A stretch of 64,000 nt of DNA. Origin: Armillaria gallica (taxonomy: Eukaryota; Basidiomycota; Agaricomycetes; Agaricales; Physalacriaceae). Below are positions 9,897-22,600 of this stretch, in pieces (the stretch's first letter is position 1; each line of letters begins with the position of its first letter). The stretch is from positions 1,116,001-1,180,000 of the forward strand of contig JBANDB010000011.1 in assembly GCA_037576215.1 (NCBI GenBank), in the 5' to 3' direction. The translations under genes were made by a program, and so were the position numbers. The notes below the pieces were generated by a model. That model ran no database searches. It saw nothing but the letters and a program-made list of their open reading frames with translations, and was not told the DNA's origin.

Positions 9897-10273
9897 TTCG
9901 GCTTCAACGGCTTCACCAAGTCATAATTTTTGACAGCTTTGAAGTCAAGCTGCCGTCACGCCGAAGCCAGCCGCTGAAGCCATGACTTCACGCATTTCCT
10001 TCAAATGGCAAGTCATTTGTTGTTTAGGCAACGTGATATTCGAGAACTTGTCGGAGAAATGGCGGGGACTATCGGGCCGGGTTAAAATTGACCCAAAATA
10101 GTATTTCGGTATTTTTCAATCAAGTCGAAGCTCAGGCAACTTCAGGTCGCATCAAGCCGAGCCAAGCAGATACCGTAGTGTGACTTTGCCAAAGCTACTC
10201 GGCAATACCGGCGCGACTTAGTTCGGCTTGACTGGCATGGCGCGCGGCTTTAAGCCGAGTCATCTAAACACTA
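9897..10273 (-). mobile_element. Truncated hAT-like MITE (copy of the element at 48739-49165)
   Basis: These ~377 bp match the MITE at 48739-49165 in inverted orientation, sharing the CGGCTT/AAGCCG-rich body and the terminus ending TAAACACTA at 10273. The last ~45 bp of the other end, including its TIR, are missing. The truncation point coincides with the end of the solo transposon fragment at 9896, so one element landed in or recombined with the other. Confidence 0.8.
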
Positions 10274-10716
10274 ATCCAAGGTCAATGAATCTGTCCGAAT
10301 TTGGTGCCGATCTTCGAACCATCGAAGGTCAAATTTGTCCGAACTCCATGTGCCGACCTCCATAGGCATAGTCGGGGGTCCTGTTTTAGGCTGATTAGCA
10401 GCCTTCATTCTAGAGTTGGATACTATTTGGCTGATTTCACTTCAACCTGTATATTGGATGATATCTTGTAGGACTTGTAGGATAATTTCTCATCTTCCTT
10501 TGGTTGATGACTTAGGCTGATGCCCGAGAATATTGTAGGATGAATTTTTATCCTTTCAGAGGATGATCATCGTCCAAAGATTGGTTGAGACAGGTGAGTG
10601 TGTTTTATGATCATTATATGTATTAATAGTACATGTACACGACTGCAGTGCAGTGCAGGTGGCCGGTGATGCCGCTCGGTAAGGGCAAAGTCGAATCGCA
10701 AATCTGCAAGCAAATT
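10274..10716. other. Intergenic stretch with AGGCTGA/GGATGA words
   Basis: No gene is seen. Between 10375 and 10560 the words aggctga, ggctgatt, ggatga and ttcatcct recur irregularly. A similar patch lies at 14960-15175, on the other side of the TIR transposon. Confidence 0.4.
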
Positions 10717-10875
10717 GTGGCCACCGGCAACGCCCGGTTCCAGAACATGAGCTGACTAAGCCCATTTTCGGCTATTTTGACAGCAAATCGATGTTAATTG
10801 CTTCAACACTCATTGATAGACTGTCCTACCACCTCATATAGTTCCATATGAGTTCAAGTATATAGTAGTACTAAT

Positions 10876-13785
10876 TTACCTGGAATAAAACTCATCTTCA
10901 CTGTCATCCTGCCCTTCAACATCAACATCTATGATCTCTTCTTGGCTGCTTTCAACCCCAGTCTCTGCCCCTGCATGTTCAGCCTCTACTGCTAAATTCC
11001 CTGCTGCTTCGTACTTGGCTATAGCTACCTGGAGATGTCTGTACCTAGATTCTCGATCACCTCTGCCTTTGGCACCAGATTTAGCCTTCGGAATCTCCAA
11101 TCCTGAGCCATTTTTACCATTCTTTATATGCCAGTCCAACTGCAAATCCAATGCTGCTACTGTGAGGTATCCATTTGCACCACGCCGTATTTTGTATGCT
11201 TCCTCAAGTGCTTGAGAAGTCCGATAAGGATCACATCCATCAATGGCTTCTTCTGCACATGCAATCCTGGCAGCATGAGTACAATCTTTGTCAGCGTTCT
11301 GGGAAGCAACATCCTTCATATGCTGAGCCATGGTATGTTTGATAGCACGATTGTTCCCAGAGCTATCCTGGTCACAGACAAGTTTCCGCAATGCTGTACA
11401 TTCCTCAGATGTGAGGGACTTCAGGTAACTGGAAGCTCCATTTTTCTTGTACATTTGAAGAGCATTGAAGTAATTTAAGGACATATTTGGCCGAATACGA
11501 GCTGCCTGTCGCCAGTTGCCAAATGCACCTTCATTTAAATCATTTGTTGATTCCATCCAGGCACTTTCAATTTGCTCAGAAGTTGCAGTGTCAATTGCTC
11601 CTCCTGGCAAGAATTCAGAAGTGAATCTTTCCCAAGTCTCTAGTGCTCCTGTACAGAATGAAACCAGTAAAGGAGACAGGTGAGGTAGCTGGGGCTTGCA
11701 CTGGAGAACAGCATATATAGCCTCTGGCATCTCCCATAGTTTCCCATCCAGTGAGCCTGTTTCATATGACATGTCTGGGCTAAGGAGCAGGTCAGGATCG
11801 GCAATGATTTTATGCAGGTGGGATTTTACTTTTTCATGCAGAGGGCCTAATTTAAGCATGTTTGTTTCACTTCGAAGAGGACCACGTATTTCACGCATAT
11901 AGGGAACCCCAATGGCCTGGTAGTAGATTGTAATGACCGCAAATTCATGTTGGGTTGCATTATCCTCACATCCATGTTTAACATTGCGCTCCATGTGGTT
12001 CAATGTTCGGCTTGCTTTGTTTTGTTCAACATAGCTCAAGAATTGAAGGATAAGATCAAGATATGTGATAATTATTGTACATGCTTCAGCATGAGATTGA
12101 AAGCGGGTATTGCTTGTATCAGGGAAACAGAGTGTAAAACCTATCTCAAGATCCCAAAAATACTGGAGTGTATCTTGCTGACCACGCTTCCGGTCCTTGT
12201 GGCGAAATACAGCACCAGCTAGACTTGAGACCTTAATTGCCCCACCCTGTGTACAATCTTCTGCACGTTTTGCAGCTGCAGTCCCTGCTGCAAGATCAGC
12301 AGCTGCTGCATTATCCCAATTGTACATTTTGATTGGGCCAGAAACACCATTCTCCTCCCACCATCTTGACATATGAGTACATCCTCCTTTGAATGCATTC
12401 ATCTCTTTATGCATACAGCATCCAGCCCAGATCAAGAGATCAATATTCTTTTTCTGACTGTCATCCAATTTTGAAAATTCAGCTTCTCCCAGTTCAAAGG
12501 CAAACCTGCGAAAGGCTTCATCATGGTGTGTTTTCCTTTCATTCTGGAAAAGATTTTCCCAGTTTGCCGTTCCACCTGCATTGATAATAGCCTCCTGTGA
12601 CACCTTGAATAGAATATCAAGAAGCTCATGTGGTGTTGACTTAGAATTGTTTTCTCCCCACGCTTCTCACGTTCACATCTCTGCTTCCATGTTTGCAAAA
12701 GCCGAAACAGCTTCTTCTGGTCCTCTGCATGATCTGTATGCATTCCAGTAACTGCAATCCAGAAATCTCTAGCTTCTTCTCCACTTTGACAGTGAGAGCT
12801 ATGCTTATAAATACTGTATAGATCATCAACTAGATCTACCCATCCCTCGAGCTGAGTTTCACTTGTATGGTTGACTGCCATTTGAATTCCAAGGAAGAAC
12901 TGTGTCTTGTGGTTATTCTCATCAATAACAGTTGCATGATGTGATTCCAGATTGTTATTTTTGTGAGTGGTGCCATCACCACTTATTGTTAGCCCTGGGA
13001 TGAAAGATGAATATAACTATTCATTGCATAGGCCATTAATATGACATACCTTTTGCATTTTTTATATATTGAACAACTTGCATCTTTGCTGCAGCCCCTC
13101 CCTCCAGTACAATCCACTTTGTACTCCGATCTGAAACACTCCCTTCAACAGGGACTCCAAGGTGATTGGCCATTCTATTCAGAACACTAAGAACACGCTC
13201 AGGATTGACTCCATCTTTAGCAATAAGATCATTGATTAATGACCGTGTGTCATCAGGAATAATACCATGGTCCTTCAACTGGAGAGAAGGACCATCAACA
13301 ATGGTAGTCTTTGTAGCATTTGCAATGTGATTCGGAACCCGTTTGATCTTTGCCTTTAGACTGTGAAGCTGCTTCCTATCCTCCACTCTCCCCTCTGCCT
13401 GAAGAGTCATCTTGGACATCATGACTTCAGATTCCTTCATTAGATGGGCAATCTCATCCTCCAAATCTCCAATGTATGTAGCCTTCTTGCCCAAATCCTC
13501 TGCTTGTGTCTCCACCCTTTTCTGATTGCGTTTAAGCTTCTTCTGAAGACCATATAGGCGCCGTTGGTAATTCTCAGCACGTTTACGTGCCTGGGAAAGC
13601 TCTGTCAGGTCCAATGGAGCTAGACTCTCCTGTCCCGATAGCATGGGTCCATCATGATCTGCATGTGCTGATGTTTCATCAGAAGTGTGATGAGCAGCAC
13701 GGATCTTTGCCAATTGGCCTTTTTGCTGTGCAGACCGACATTTGGTAGTACCAGAGTACCTTTTAAAGTTAGCACGGGGCCCCAT
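10876..13785 (-). CDS. Putative transposase, two exons, about 950 residues
   Basis: Exon 1 runs from ATG 13785 to 13050, and a 55-nt GT-AG intron (12995-13049) joins ..NAKG to LTISGDGTTHKNNN. Exon 2 runs from 12994 to the stop at 10876. The N-terminus is basic, followed by a long coiled coil (KRAENYQRR.. onward, about residues 65-160). The middle carries SGDGTTH and HTDHAEDQKK, and later STNDLNEGAFGNWR. These could supply the D, D and E of a DDE catalytic core, but that is inference. The C-terminus is acidic (VDVEGQDDSEDE). Keeping the conserved sequence continuous needs one extra base in a G-run at 12656-12659, so the copy is frameshifted or the assembly lost a base. Such proteins would cut and paste the element in the nucleus. 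Confidence 0.65.
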
Positions 13786-14220
13786 GAAGTGTTCTGTGTG
13801 CTTGAAAGGTGTGCAAAAGTGCAAAAAGCTGTGTGACGCATTTGTTTGGTTGTGTTTGCAAAGCCTTCGGACTGCTCATCCAAACGGACCTGGTACAGGC
13901 TTCCACAGACCTCGTATCACTTCAAAAAAATTACAGAATATCATTTAAAAATAAACTACATGTTTTCTTCAGAGCACATTTTTTTAAAAAGCATTTTAAA
14001 TGCTATAAATGCGATGAAACTACAGTAAACCGGGGTCTAAAAAATAATTTGCCCTGAAGAAAACATGTAAAATTATGTCCTGAGTAAAATGTTCCTGCAA
14101 AAGTATTCGTGAATCTTCTTCCTTCGAGCTGCAGAAGGTACATCCATGGAACTCACATATATTGGGCCCTGATCGAGATCACTCGGAGTGCGAATTTTGG
14201 CAGGGGTTGCCGGTGCCCAC
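13786..14220 (-). repeat. Right-end non-coding region of the TIR transposon, repeated at 9456-9896
   Basis: This region separates the transposase-like ATG from the right terminus and presumably holds its promoter. It is AT-rich with a (t/a)-run segment near 13920-14000. It is duplicated in direct orientation 4.3 kb to the left, with small differences. Confidence 0.8.
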
Positions 14221-17200
14221 GAATTGAGCGAAAGTTTCTCAAAGTTCATCCGAATGGATCACGTGAATGTTGATTTGGCGCAAATTCAAAGTCCGCCTAC
14301 TCCTTGATCCTTGGCTCTTCTCCTTCATCATCCACGGTGCTGGTTCACCGGTATCCTCTATTCTCGTCCTGCTCTCTGGGGGTTCTCTCAGCCTGAACAC
14401 TACTTCTTGGTCTCATGTGAATTCTTGATAGTCTCCTTGCTAGTTTCTGGTATTCGTAACTTCGTGGACTTGGGCTATCACCAGCGCACATGGATTCCTC
14501 AATACATTGGTATCGGCAAGCCTGTAGGCATTCCATAATTAAAACCACACCTGGCTAACATTGTCGTACAGCATCACATCCTCTCAAGGTCGCCTTCCAA
14601 GTGTGTCACCTCTTTTTGCACTCCTATGTATTTCTGATCCGCAAGTTATAGTTATAGCGACCAATTTCCTGTCTCTGGTGTGTCAGCCACCACGCTCCCT
14701 GCGACTGGCTTCTGTCAATCGAATCCCACGTATCAGGTCATCCCGCGACCTTGTTATGTGTCACGGAAGGTGTCAAACGGAACTCGCTGAGCGCTGGGCT
14801 CTTAAAGGTGGTCAGATTACTGTTACCTACGTACGGTATCATGATGTAGTGTAGTTTTCAGCTCAAATGCAATGGTTTTTTTTTGCTATCCCTGCATGAT
14901 CTGCTAGATGTTGGTTCATATTCATGCAATTATTGGATAGAAAATCAATATAACATTGGTTGTGAACGCAGCCTACAGTTGGCTGAAAATCATCCAAAGA
15001 CATGATCCAGCAGCTCTGGCGGGCGTAGGCTGAAAGTGGCCATTTTAGGATGAAAAACAGCCTACCGAGCCTAGGTTGATATTCAGCCTACAAGCATCCT
15101 AAAGCGGACTCATTATCATTCTAAATTAGACTGAAAGCCTTGGTTGATTTTCATCCTAGCTCACCTCCACAGAGTCTCCGATCCAGTTCATCGCCTTATT
15201 CAATACCGTCGTCTTTTCTGCAGCTGAGCTTCTGTCAAAATATAGCTCACGTATGTCACTCGGGGGAGAATTATCAACCATCTCACACTAATTTAGTTTA
15301 CGCGAGGTTTACGTCAAATCCCTGTTCTCGATACCATCTTTTCACCATGCGACTCATCCAGATCAGTACCAGACTGAATGCTCGAAAACGGATCCAAGGG
15401 ATAAATGGACCTCAGTAACTTGCTCTGCCTTGGAAAAAAACCGATCACAACGCTTCAAGCGATCTCGTGATGTACTCTCGCCGTATTCGACAGCCCATCG
15501 TAGACGATGGCTAGCCCTTTCCTACCGGAACTTGATGCAGCGTCGGAACAGACGGTATGAAAGCGACGCGTGGTGAACGGAGGAAGCTGCACACTAAGTA
15601 TAGTAATCAAAACGAATATCGACCATTGCTCAATACCGTAAACGGCAAGATAATCTAGCCACGTGTTATCAATCCCGCTGGAGGTGCCGCTGGCTTGGCT
15701 TGTTCGAAAGTGGGAGGCAATTTCATATCTACTTGAACCACACCATCCATCTTGACTTCCGCTGCTGCGTCCTCGCCATCTCTTGTAAATGATCAGCCTC
15801 GATGCCGGTCCTGGCCTCGCTCTGTATTTGCGTTCCCAGCAGTGTTCATAGACCCGACGTCCCCTGTTGCGCGCTTGCGATTTCTTGATATTTCTCGTAA
15901 TCGGTCGACTCATACTTTCTCGTATTCGTGGCCCGTGCTTCTTCGTATGTCTCACCCTGTCTCACCTCGCATGATTACATGATTCATCGTATGTTTTTAC
16001 CTTCGTTTCTATCCCTTACGCCTTAGGTTTTCTCCAATGTACCCCATGAAGGGTAGCGTCGAAATTCCGAAAGTCCTTAAACACCTTGTCTGGAGCCGAG
16101 AATTCCGTGGACGGCCCCCCTAAAAGACTCCTGTCGTGCCCCCCGTTCCTCGGTCGCAACGATTATGTCGCGATTGTCAACCCGACGTGAAGGACAAAGC
16201 CTATGTCTTGCTTGCAAGGGATTGCGTTCCTTGGAAGACTTCCGAGGTTGATTAATGATTCTTCCAAACATCTGTGTCCTCACCAACCACCAGTTCTGGA
16301 ATTCTTTGTGTTAAGCAAGGTCTGGATACGAGATTATACACATGCTTGTGCCGGTGTGATGAAAATAGTACGGGTGTTCTTTGCTTCCGTACCCGTGTAT
16401 TATTCCTGACCGCAACGTTACAGCTTTTTGGAATACCCCGCAAAGATTGTCTGCTCCGCGCCACGCCCTGAAAAGTGGGATCACAACTCGTTTCTACGGC
16501 ATATGGCACGCCATGGTAAGGCTGTGGAGTCGGCCGTTCTTTATTGGGATCTTGTGCCGGTACCAACACCGTCACCGCTGACCCCAAGAAAGACGACGGC
16601 TCGACGATGGCGCTCCGTGGACTTCTAGTTGCCCCATCTGCTGCGCTAGATCGTCGTTTCAAAGCGTACTTTACGCGCCGATACACTAATAATAGCAGGT
16701 AGACTTGTATCCTCGGATGCCCCTCTAAAGCTATCAGGTAAGGTGGTAGTATATTTTATAACTAATTTCCTACTTCTCTGACACACGTTCAGTCAATCAT
16801 TGCCTACCCGCCGTTCAAAGTTTACATACCTCCGAACTCCGGCAAGTGTGAGATTTCGCCAGATACGTAGTACCGAGGTCACGGTCTTCTATTAGAACCC
16901 CCAACGATGTTCTGTATCCAAACGGCATCTCGAGCTATTGTCGGTGGTATCGGACTCAGGTGGTGAGTATGTGAATTTCTACAGAGTTATTATTGTATCA
17001 ATTCTTTAGCTATGTTTACAACTGGTTTGCGGGCAGCTACGTATGCGCCGTTTTCAGCTCTTTTCCCATCTTCACCTTTAACTTCTACCACTGTCGTGTC
17101 TTTGACCTACTCTACTCTGGCAATATACGCCCGAATCGTACTCAGTCTTGGGTTCAAGACCCTCCTTGTGGCAGATCATTTACATCATGTGTGTAAATAA

Positions 17201-17703
17201 CAAATAACAGTCATTGTATCGCGTCGCCTGGCCTGTGACGTACCTCTACTATACTTTAAATCTGCCGTCTCCGCCTGTGGTCCCATGGGTGTACTAACAA
17301 CTCTCTGCCCAGTGCTTATTCCGAGGTAAGCGCGTCTGCACCCCAACGTACGAGTCACGGGATGTTCATCATCATTTAAAGCAGATGTATCGGCACTCAA
17401 GAATCAAAATGCTTCGCTGATATCACCAAGTTATTTCCTTCAACCCATCCTGAAGGGATCCCTGCGAAGTGCATTCTCAAGTCTTGATGGCAAAGTCGGC
17501 TATTATCGAAGGACGGATCAGTGCTCTCATAGTTTAAGCAATTCTTACTCTGGATAACTTATAATGTATTTATAGCAGATCCGATGCACAGTGGATCACC
17601 CTATTAGACCATGGCCGTGAACAAAAGCGCCGGAGCCTGCATTACAGCATTTGAATCTAGATATCAAGAAGTAGGATTAGCATGATATTGCTTGACTTGG
17701 CGC
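14221..17703. other. Gene-poor stretch
   Basis: I see no gene I can support. Open frames are short and their products resemble nothing I know; the longest is 166 codons on the minus strand at 15455-15955. At 14960-15175 there is a patch of aggctga/ggatgaaa/ttcatcct words resembling the one at 10375-10560. A ~40 bp segment near 16920-16965 (gcatctcgagct..gtcgg) has a similar counterpart near 27000. Confidence 0.4.
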
Positions 17704-17712
17704 TATATATAA
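17704..17712 (+). promoter_or_regulatory. TATA box of the first DUF6534 gene
   Basis: TATATATAA lies 50 bp before the ATG at 17762, a usual distance for a short fungal 5' leader. Confidence 0.5.
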
Positions 17713-17761
17713 GCCAACCAGACGTCCCCAGAGATCCCTCGACATCTTCCTATAACCCGCG

Positions 17762-19688
17762 ATGTCCTCACAGCCTTCTCTGACTCTTCCATCCCTCGGG
17801 GACACGTTTGGGGTTCTCTTTGTCGGTGCAATCATAGCCGCCATGTACGTGGCCTTCCTTCCTTGCAAAGACGCCCTGTCATTCCCTCCGTAGTTTATAT
17901 GGCATAATGAATTTGCAGGTGCTCATCTACTACAAGAATTATCCGAACGACTGGTCGTTCTACCGTCGCGCTGTATGTGGACATTCCTTCGGCTTTTGCA
18001 TTACGTTAACGCGCATGAGATAGGTAGCACTAGTTTGGTTTGCCTCATTCATCCGTGCCTGTCTGTCATGGCGAATTAACGTGTTCTTCGACAGGGTCCT
18101 TGACACTGTTGACATTGCCTTAGGGACCCATGCTTATTATTATTATCTGATTAATATGTATGGAAACTTGCTTGGTGCCTTGGAAGCAAATATCATTTGG
18201 TGCGTTGTGGATCGCAGGTGCACTGTCGATCTCCCTGATCATTTGTCGTTACAGGAGCCTGAAGGTGTGAATTTATTTGGGGTCCTGATTTTACAGCTCT
18301 AACTGTACCTTTCATAACCAGCTGCAATCACTCGTAAATGTACGCAGTTATTCTATCTCGACCCTTTTGTATCTACATGGGAGATATCCTAGGTGTGGAC
18401 TATCGTGTTCGTCCAAGGGTATGAACCGTGTCATTATTTCCAAGCAGGTAATTACTTACTGCTATAACTCGAAGGGTGTATGCCATCCGACTCTGGAAAC
18501 GTATGTGATATGTATTTTGCCTCGTTATCACTGATAATGACGAGATTTAACCTATTCTTAGTTGGAAGACATTTTCACAAAATCGTCCCATGGTTCGCGG
18601 TAAATATTTTGTCAAATAAGAACCTCCTACTCTCACTTACTATTAAACAGTCTCTCGCTGTGGTAGCCTCATTTGGTAATATTCGCACTTCTGTTTCTAT
18701 TGTTTTTCATATTTACGCGTCCCACCCTAATTAAGGTTCTGGAATATGTAAGTTACTAATTTCTTCGCTCCGATCTCACTGATAGCATGCATCAGTTCTG
18801 TCCTATGATTTGTACGCAAACCTTCGTGGATACATGCATATCTTGAAATAATTCTTCACAGGTATAGTGTGGAAAAGTTGATGTCTGCCTCCATCCTCAG
18901 TGTGTGTTATTTGCATAGTCTGGGAAGTCGTAAGTTCTTACGCAACAACATAGCCTGCTATATACACCTTCTTCTCTGTGGTCATCATGGCAGATCTCAT
19001 CATAGCCCTCATGATGTGCTATTACCTTCACAAGAGCAGAACAGCCATGTGTTTATCTTCGTGTGTTGCCTCCTTACAGAGACCCTCTAATTCTAGTTGA
19101 TTATTTCGCGCTAGCATGGCTGACCTACTTCTCGGTTTTATCCGACTTGTCGTCATATCAGGGTTGGCTACAAGCTGAAAGCACTGCTTTAATCTGGTCT
19201 TCGTTATTCCTGACGACAATGGCAGTGCATGCTCGCTGTTCTCTCTTTTTGTGATCTGATTTCTCACAATTTGAAGCCTTCTGACGATCTCACGAAGATC
19301 TGCAGTACGCCATGTGGCGCAAGACTTTCATTTTCGCCGCGTTACATTTCATACTATGCAGACGTCAGTCCTATTCATGACACATCGAAACTTGCTAATG
19401 AATGCACATAGTCTATATAAATTCGCTGCTTGCCATGTGCGTCGTCTTCTTTCTTTCCTTACCTGACATTTATCTTCGCTAGGTTTAATCACCGACCTCC
19501 GCATGCGTCAAGCAAGTCAACCACAGAGGATATGAGACATTCGATTCCTACTGTGCTCCAGTTTACACCTAACATTTCCGAAGGCCATGCCACAGAAACG
19601 GTATGTGCACTAGCTTACTAGTATTAGGTATCTTCACCTCGATTGATTCTAAACTCGTCTTCAGAATGTCATCCTTCCGATCTCTTAG
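17762..19688 (+). CDS. DUF6534 family seven-helix membrane protein (paralogue 1)
   Basis: The start ATG opens MSSQPSLTLPSLGDTFG followed by the first hydrophobic helix. Exon 1 ends ..GCCAT at 17844. The next exon encodes LYGIMNLQVLIYYKNYP, a family hallmark. Later exons give VLDTVDIALGTHAYYYYLI, GRHFHKIVPWF, a histidine/lysine-rich ALMMCYYLHKSR-like loop region, YINSLLAM, and a soluble tail ending ETNVILPIS at the TAG 19686-19688. Roughly nine short introns of 45-70 nt interrupt the gene. Architecture and length fit Agaricomycete DUF6534 proteins, which are predicted plasma-membrane proteins of unknown function. It closely matches the gene at 34322-36293. Exact boundaries of the middle exons are not settled. 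Confidence 0.8.
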
Positions 19689-22600
19689 ATCCAGGATAGC
19701 CATTCTTCCGACAAGTCGAGAATTTCCAAAGGAACTGTCGACCTTCCCGTCTGAGAGTGATTTAGTGCGATGTTGCTTCAAGATCCGAGTAGAACTACGT
19801 CTTTCCAGTATAACAGGCGTCTCTATAGTTTGCACAAATGAATTGCGTATGAGCAACTCGCTTCGGATTGTTTGAGCACGGTCCAATGATTCTGACTGAC
19901 TCATGACCCATCATATTGTCTCATTTTTCTGATTCGGATTTCAATATTCGAGACTGAGGTATATCATACTGAGACAGTCAAAAATTCGAGTTCACGGTGT
20001 TTGACGACGCATTTCCGGCTTCTCATCCAAGGATGCGTCGTATCTACGTGATGGGAACTGTATCGTTCGGGTATCATGCAGGACGTCGTGGTGGCTTAGA
20101 CTCGTAACCGTCTTGACGTCGCAAGCGAGAAAGTTCCGAGTCCTATGAATATAGGATACTCGGTTATTATGCAGGCGAAACTACCCCGTGGGAATTTCGC
20201 ATCAGCCAACACGGCATTTGCCGCCCCATTCACCTGGCGCCTCCGTGGGAATTTTTGGCCATCGTCCATCATTTTTGTCGCGTGGCTTTGTGTCTTCTGA
20301 CTTTGGGCCCTTTCGCCTTCGTACTATCTTCGCTCCCCTTGCTCTAATCGCTCGCCTCGTCTTCTGGCATTTTCCTTGTCTTTGACTTGCCTTGATAATG
20401 TCCTTTCGTTCTTATCTGACTGACATCTTTATTTGGTTATTGGTTTTATTGGGTGCACCTGTCCTCAACTTGTCTAATTCGCCTGTCATCTGCTTTTTGC
20501 GCTGGCGTTCGTTCTCTTCCATAATGTATACAAGCTTCCGTTTGAAGGACTTCGTCCCCCTTTGGTCGTGAGTACTGCGTTTGATGATTGCGCACTTAGC
20601 ACTTCCTAAGTACGCCCGTTGGTCAGTTAGACCTATTGCTCAATATTTCGCTGACCCGCCTTTCATGCAACTCGCTTACCCTCTGATGGTGTTGCCCATT
20701 ACGGACAGAAAGTCCGGCTCTGTCACGACATATCAAGGGATGACGCACCAAACGACGCCTCTGGATCGAGCTTTCTGCTAATATAATCACTTTCTCAATG
20801 AGGACGGGCGAATTCGCTCTCTATGCACCGTATTCTGTATGTCACTTGTTCGATTATCACTTCATCTTACTCACTCCGTACACTCTCAGGTATCAGGGAA
20901 GTTCTCTATGAACCTAATGAACCTTGTTCAGTTCACATCATTTCTGATCATTTGAACAATGATTTCTACGACTACACAGAGTTCTACCTCAGATGTTGCG
21001 CAAGAGTGGAGGTGGGAGCTCTTAGGTGTGTGAAATCGTCGTAGTTGACTACCGTGACTAATAATAGCTTCATATAGGCATCATCTCTCTTTTCGGCCAT
21101 CAACGATACGAAATCATGGGTGTTAGTTACGAAGTTACGATGACCGACTTGGGCATCAGGTTCAGCTGTCCTCTTGATCCTATCACAAAGTCCGTCTCCC
21201 ACCGTATACATGCCCCTCGTTTCCATTTTCTCACTATCCATGTCTAGTGCAAATAAGGCTTGCGGCCTAACTGTTGGCACCGGGGGGTGACACGTTCCAT
21301 CTCTCCCTGTTATGCACATTATCGTCTGGAAGAAAATGTACGACTTTATAGCGACTGCCAAGATGTGGAACCCAGAATTTTGGACGGTGTTCTCCAGTTC
21401 AACATGACTTCTTACGGTGGGAGCGGCAGAGTCAAATCCTCTGAAATCTTGACAGATGATACCCTTGCCTATATCTCTGTTCGGCTCGTATTCGAGTCTA
21501 CAGCTAAGGTCTGCGAAAGAAAAAATTTTCTACTGTGAGTTGCATCTTGACTTGATATTGCGTAGCTCTGACCAACTCCTCAGTGAATGACACACCAGAG
21601 ACCGACATCGAAATCGTCAACAACTCTCACTGGGATAAACGACTAACCAGGTTAGTAGCGTGTTAGAATATGCGGATTATCAATCAAGATATATATTTCG
21701 GCAACTTCGCTTGTAGTTCTGACACTGTTTGTACATCTAACAACCCCAATCTTTGGTTGAATCATACCCTCGGACTCAAATTTACCATTTGAACATCGCT
21801 AAAAGCTAACTATGACAGTGGTTTGCCAATAATCCATTCAATCCCAGTTCTGAAGAAGTGTCAGTCTTTGGCGTTCTTTCCTTTGTTCCTGCCACCGTTT
21901 CTGGTCCTCTTCTAGTACCCCATCCTTCAACTTCTGCGAACTGACATTCCTCCCACTTGCCAGACACCAGTTTCTTCATCTCGCGCTCAAATTTAGCCTA
22001 CGGTGTGTGAGAAGTTAGAACCACGTACTGAAAAGCCGAAGCAGACAACAAACCTATAGTTTTACTATAGTCCCATTCTTCATGCTTCTCGTTGCTTAGG
22101 AGATGCCAATACGCTTCAGCATGAGTCGGACCGCCGTTGACGAAGTCAGGATATGCCGGGTAGGTACCCTTGTCGGAGACGAGCAACGCGGAGCAGAATA
22201 TATTTTCTGCACCAAGGACTATCGTCGACAAGTAGATTAGGACCTGCGAACATACCTTGGGTCGTCTTTATTCCTCGTATGGGTCCCCTAGATTTGTTCA
22301 ATGAGATAAAATTACGTCGAAGAACTGGCCGTGGGCCTGGTGAACAAATGAACCTTTGTGTCCGGTAATGATGAAAGCCCACAGGGAGAGTCAGAGAGAC
22401 CGGTGTCAGCGTCAGGGAACGGAAAGGTTGGGCTGCAGGGTAGAAGCTATTAAGTTATAATCAAGCAGTGATTGATACGTAAACAGGATTGAGCTCGCTG
22501 GATCCTTCTTCGTCTCGTACAATACGTCGGTGCAATGGTGTCAGTGACTGTATCTACTGTAGCCAAGAGGCCTCCTCCATTCGCTCGCAAAAGACTTCTC

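Larger units (their letters stand above)
10717..14220 (-). mobile_element. TIR DNA transposon of unrecognised family, about 3.5 kb
   Basis: The left end reads GTGGCCACCGGCAACGCC and the reverse complement of the right end reads GTGGGCACCGGCAACCCC, giving terminal inverted repeats of about 20 bp with roughly three mismatches. Flanks are aaatt on the left and gaatt on the right, a possible but imperfect 5-bp target duplication. The element holds one large minus-strand gene that nearly fills it. A second copy of its right end lies at 9456-9896, showing that it is repeated. I could not place it in a named superfamily. Confidence 0.65.

Noticed and set aside
10931..12584. Plus-strand ORFs across the TIR transposon gene
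   Set aside because: Shadows of the 575-codon minus-strand frame, which has consistent protein-like composition.
9456..14220. Direct ~440 bp repeats at 9456-9896 and 13786-14220 as LTRs of a 4.8 kb element
   Set aside because: The right copy runs directly into the start codon of a transposase-like gene and ends in a TIR matched at 10717, well inside the left copy. The left copy is better explained as a broken second transposon end.
15455..15955. 166-codon minus-strand ORF
   Set aside because: Composition is arginine/serine-rich and unlike a folded protein, no motif is seen, and no supporting exon structure was found.
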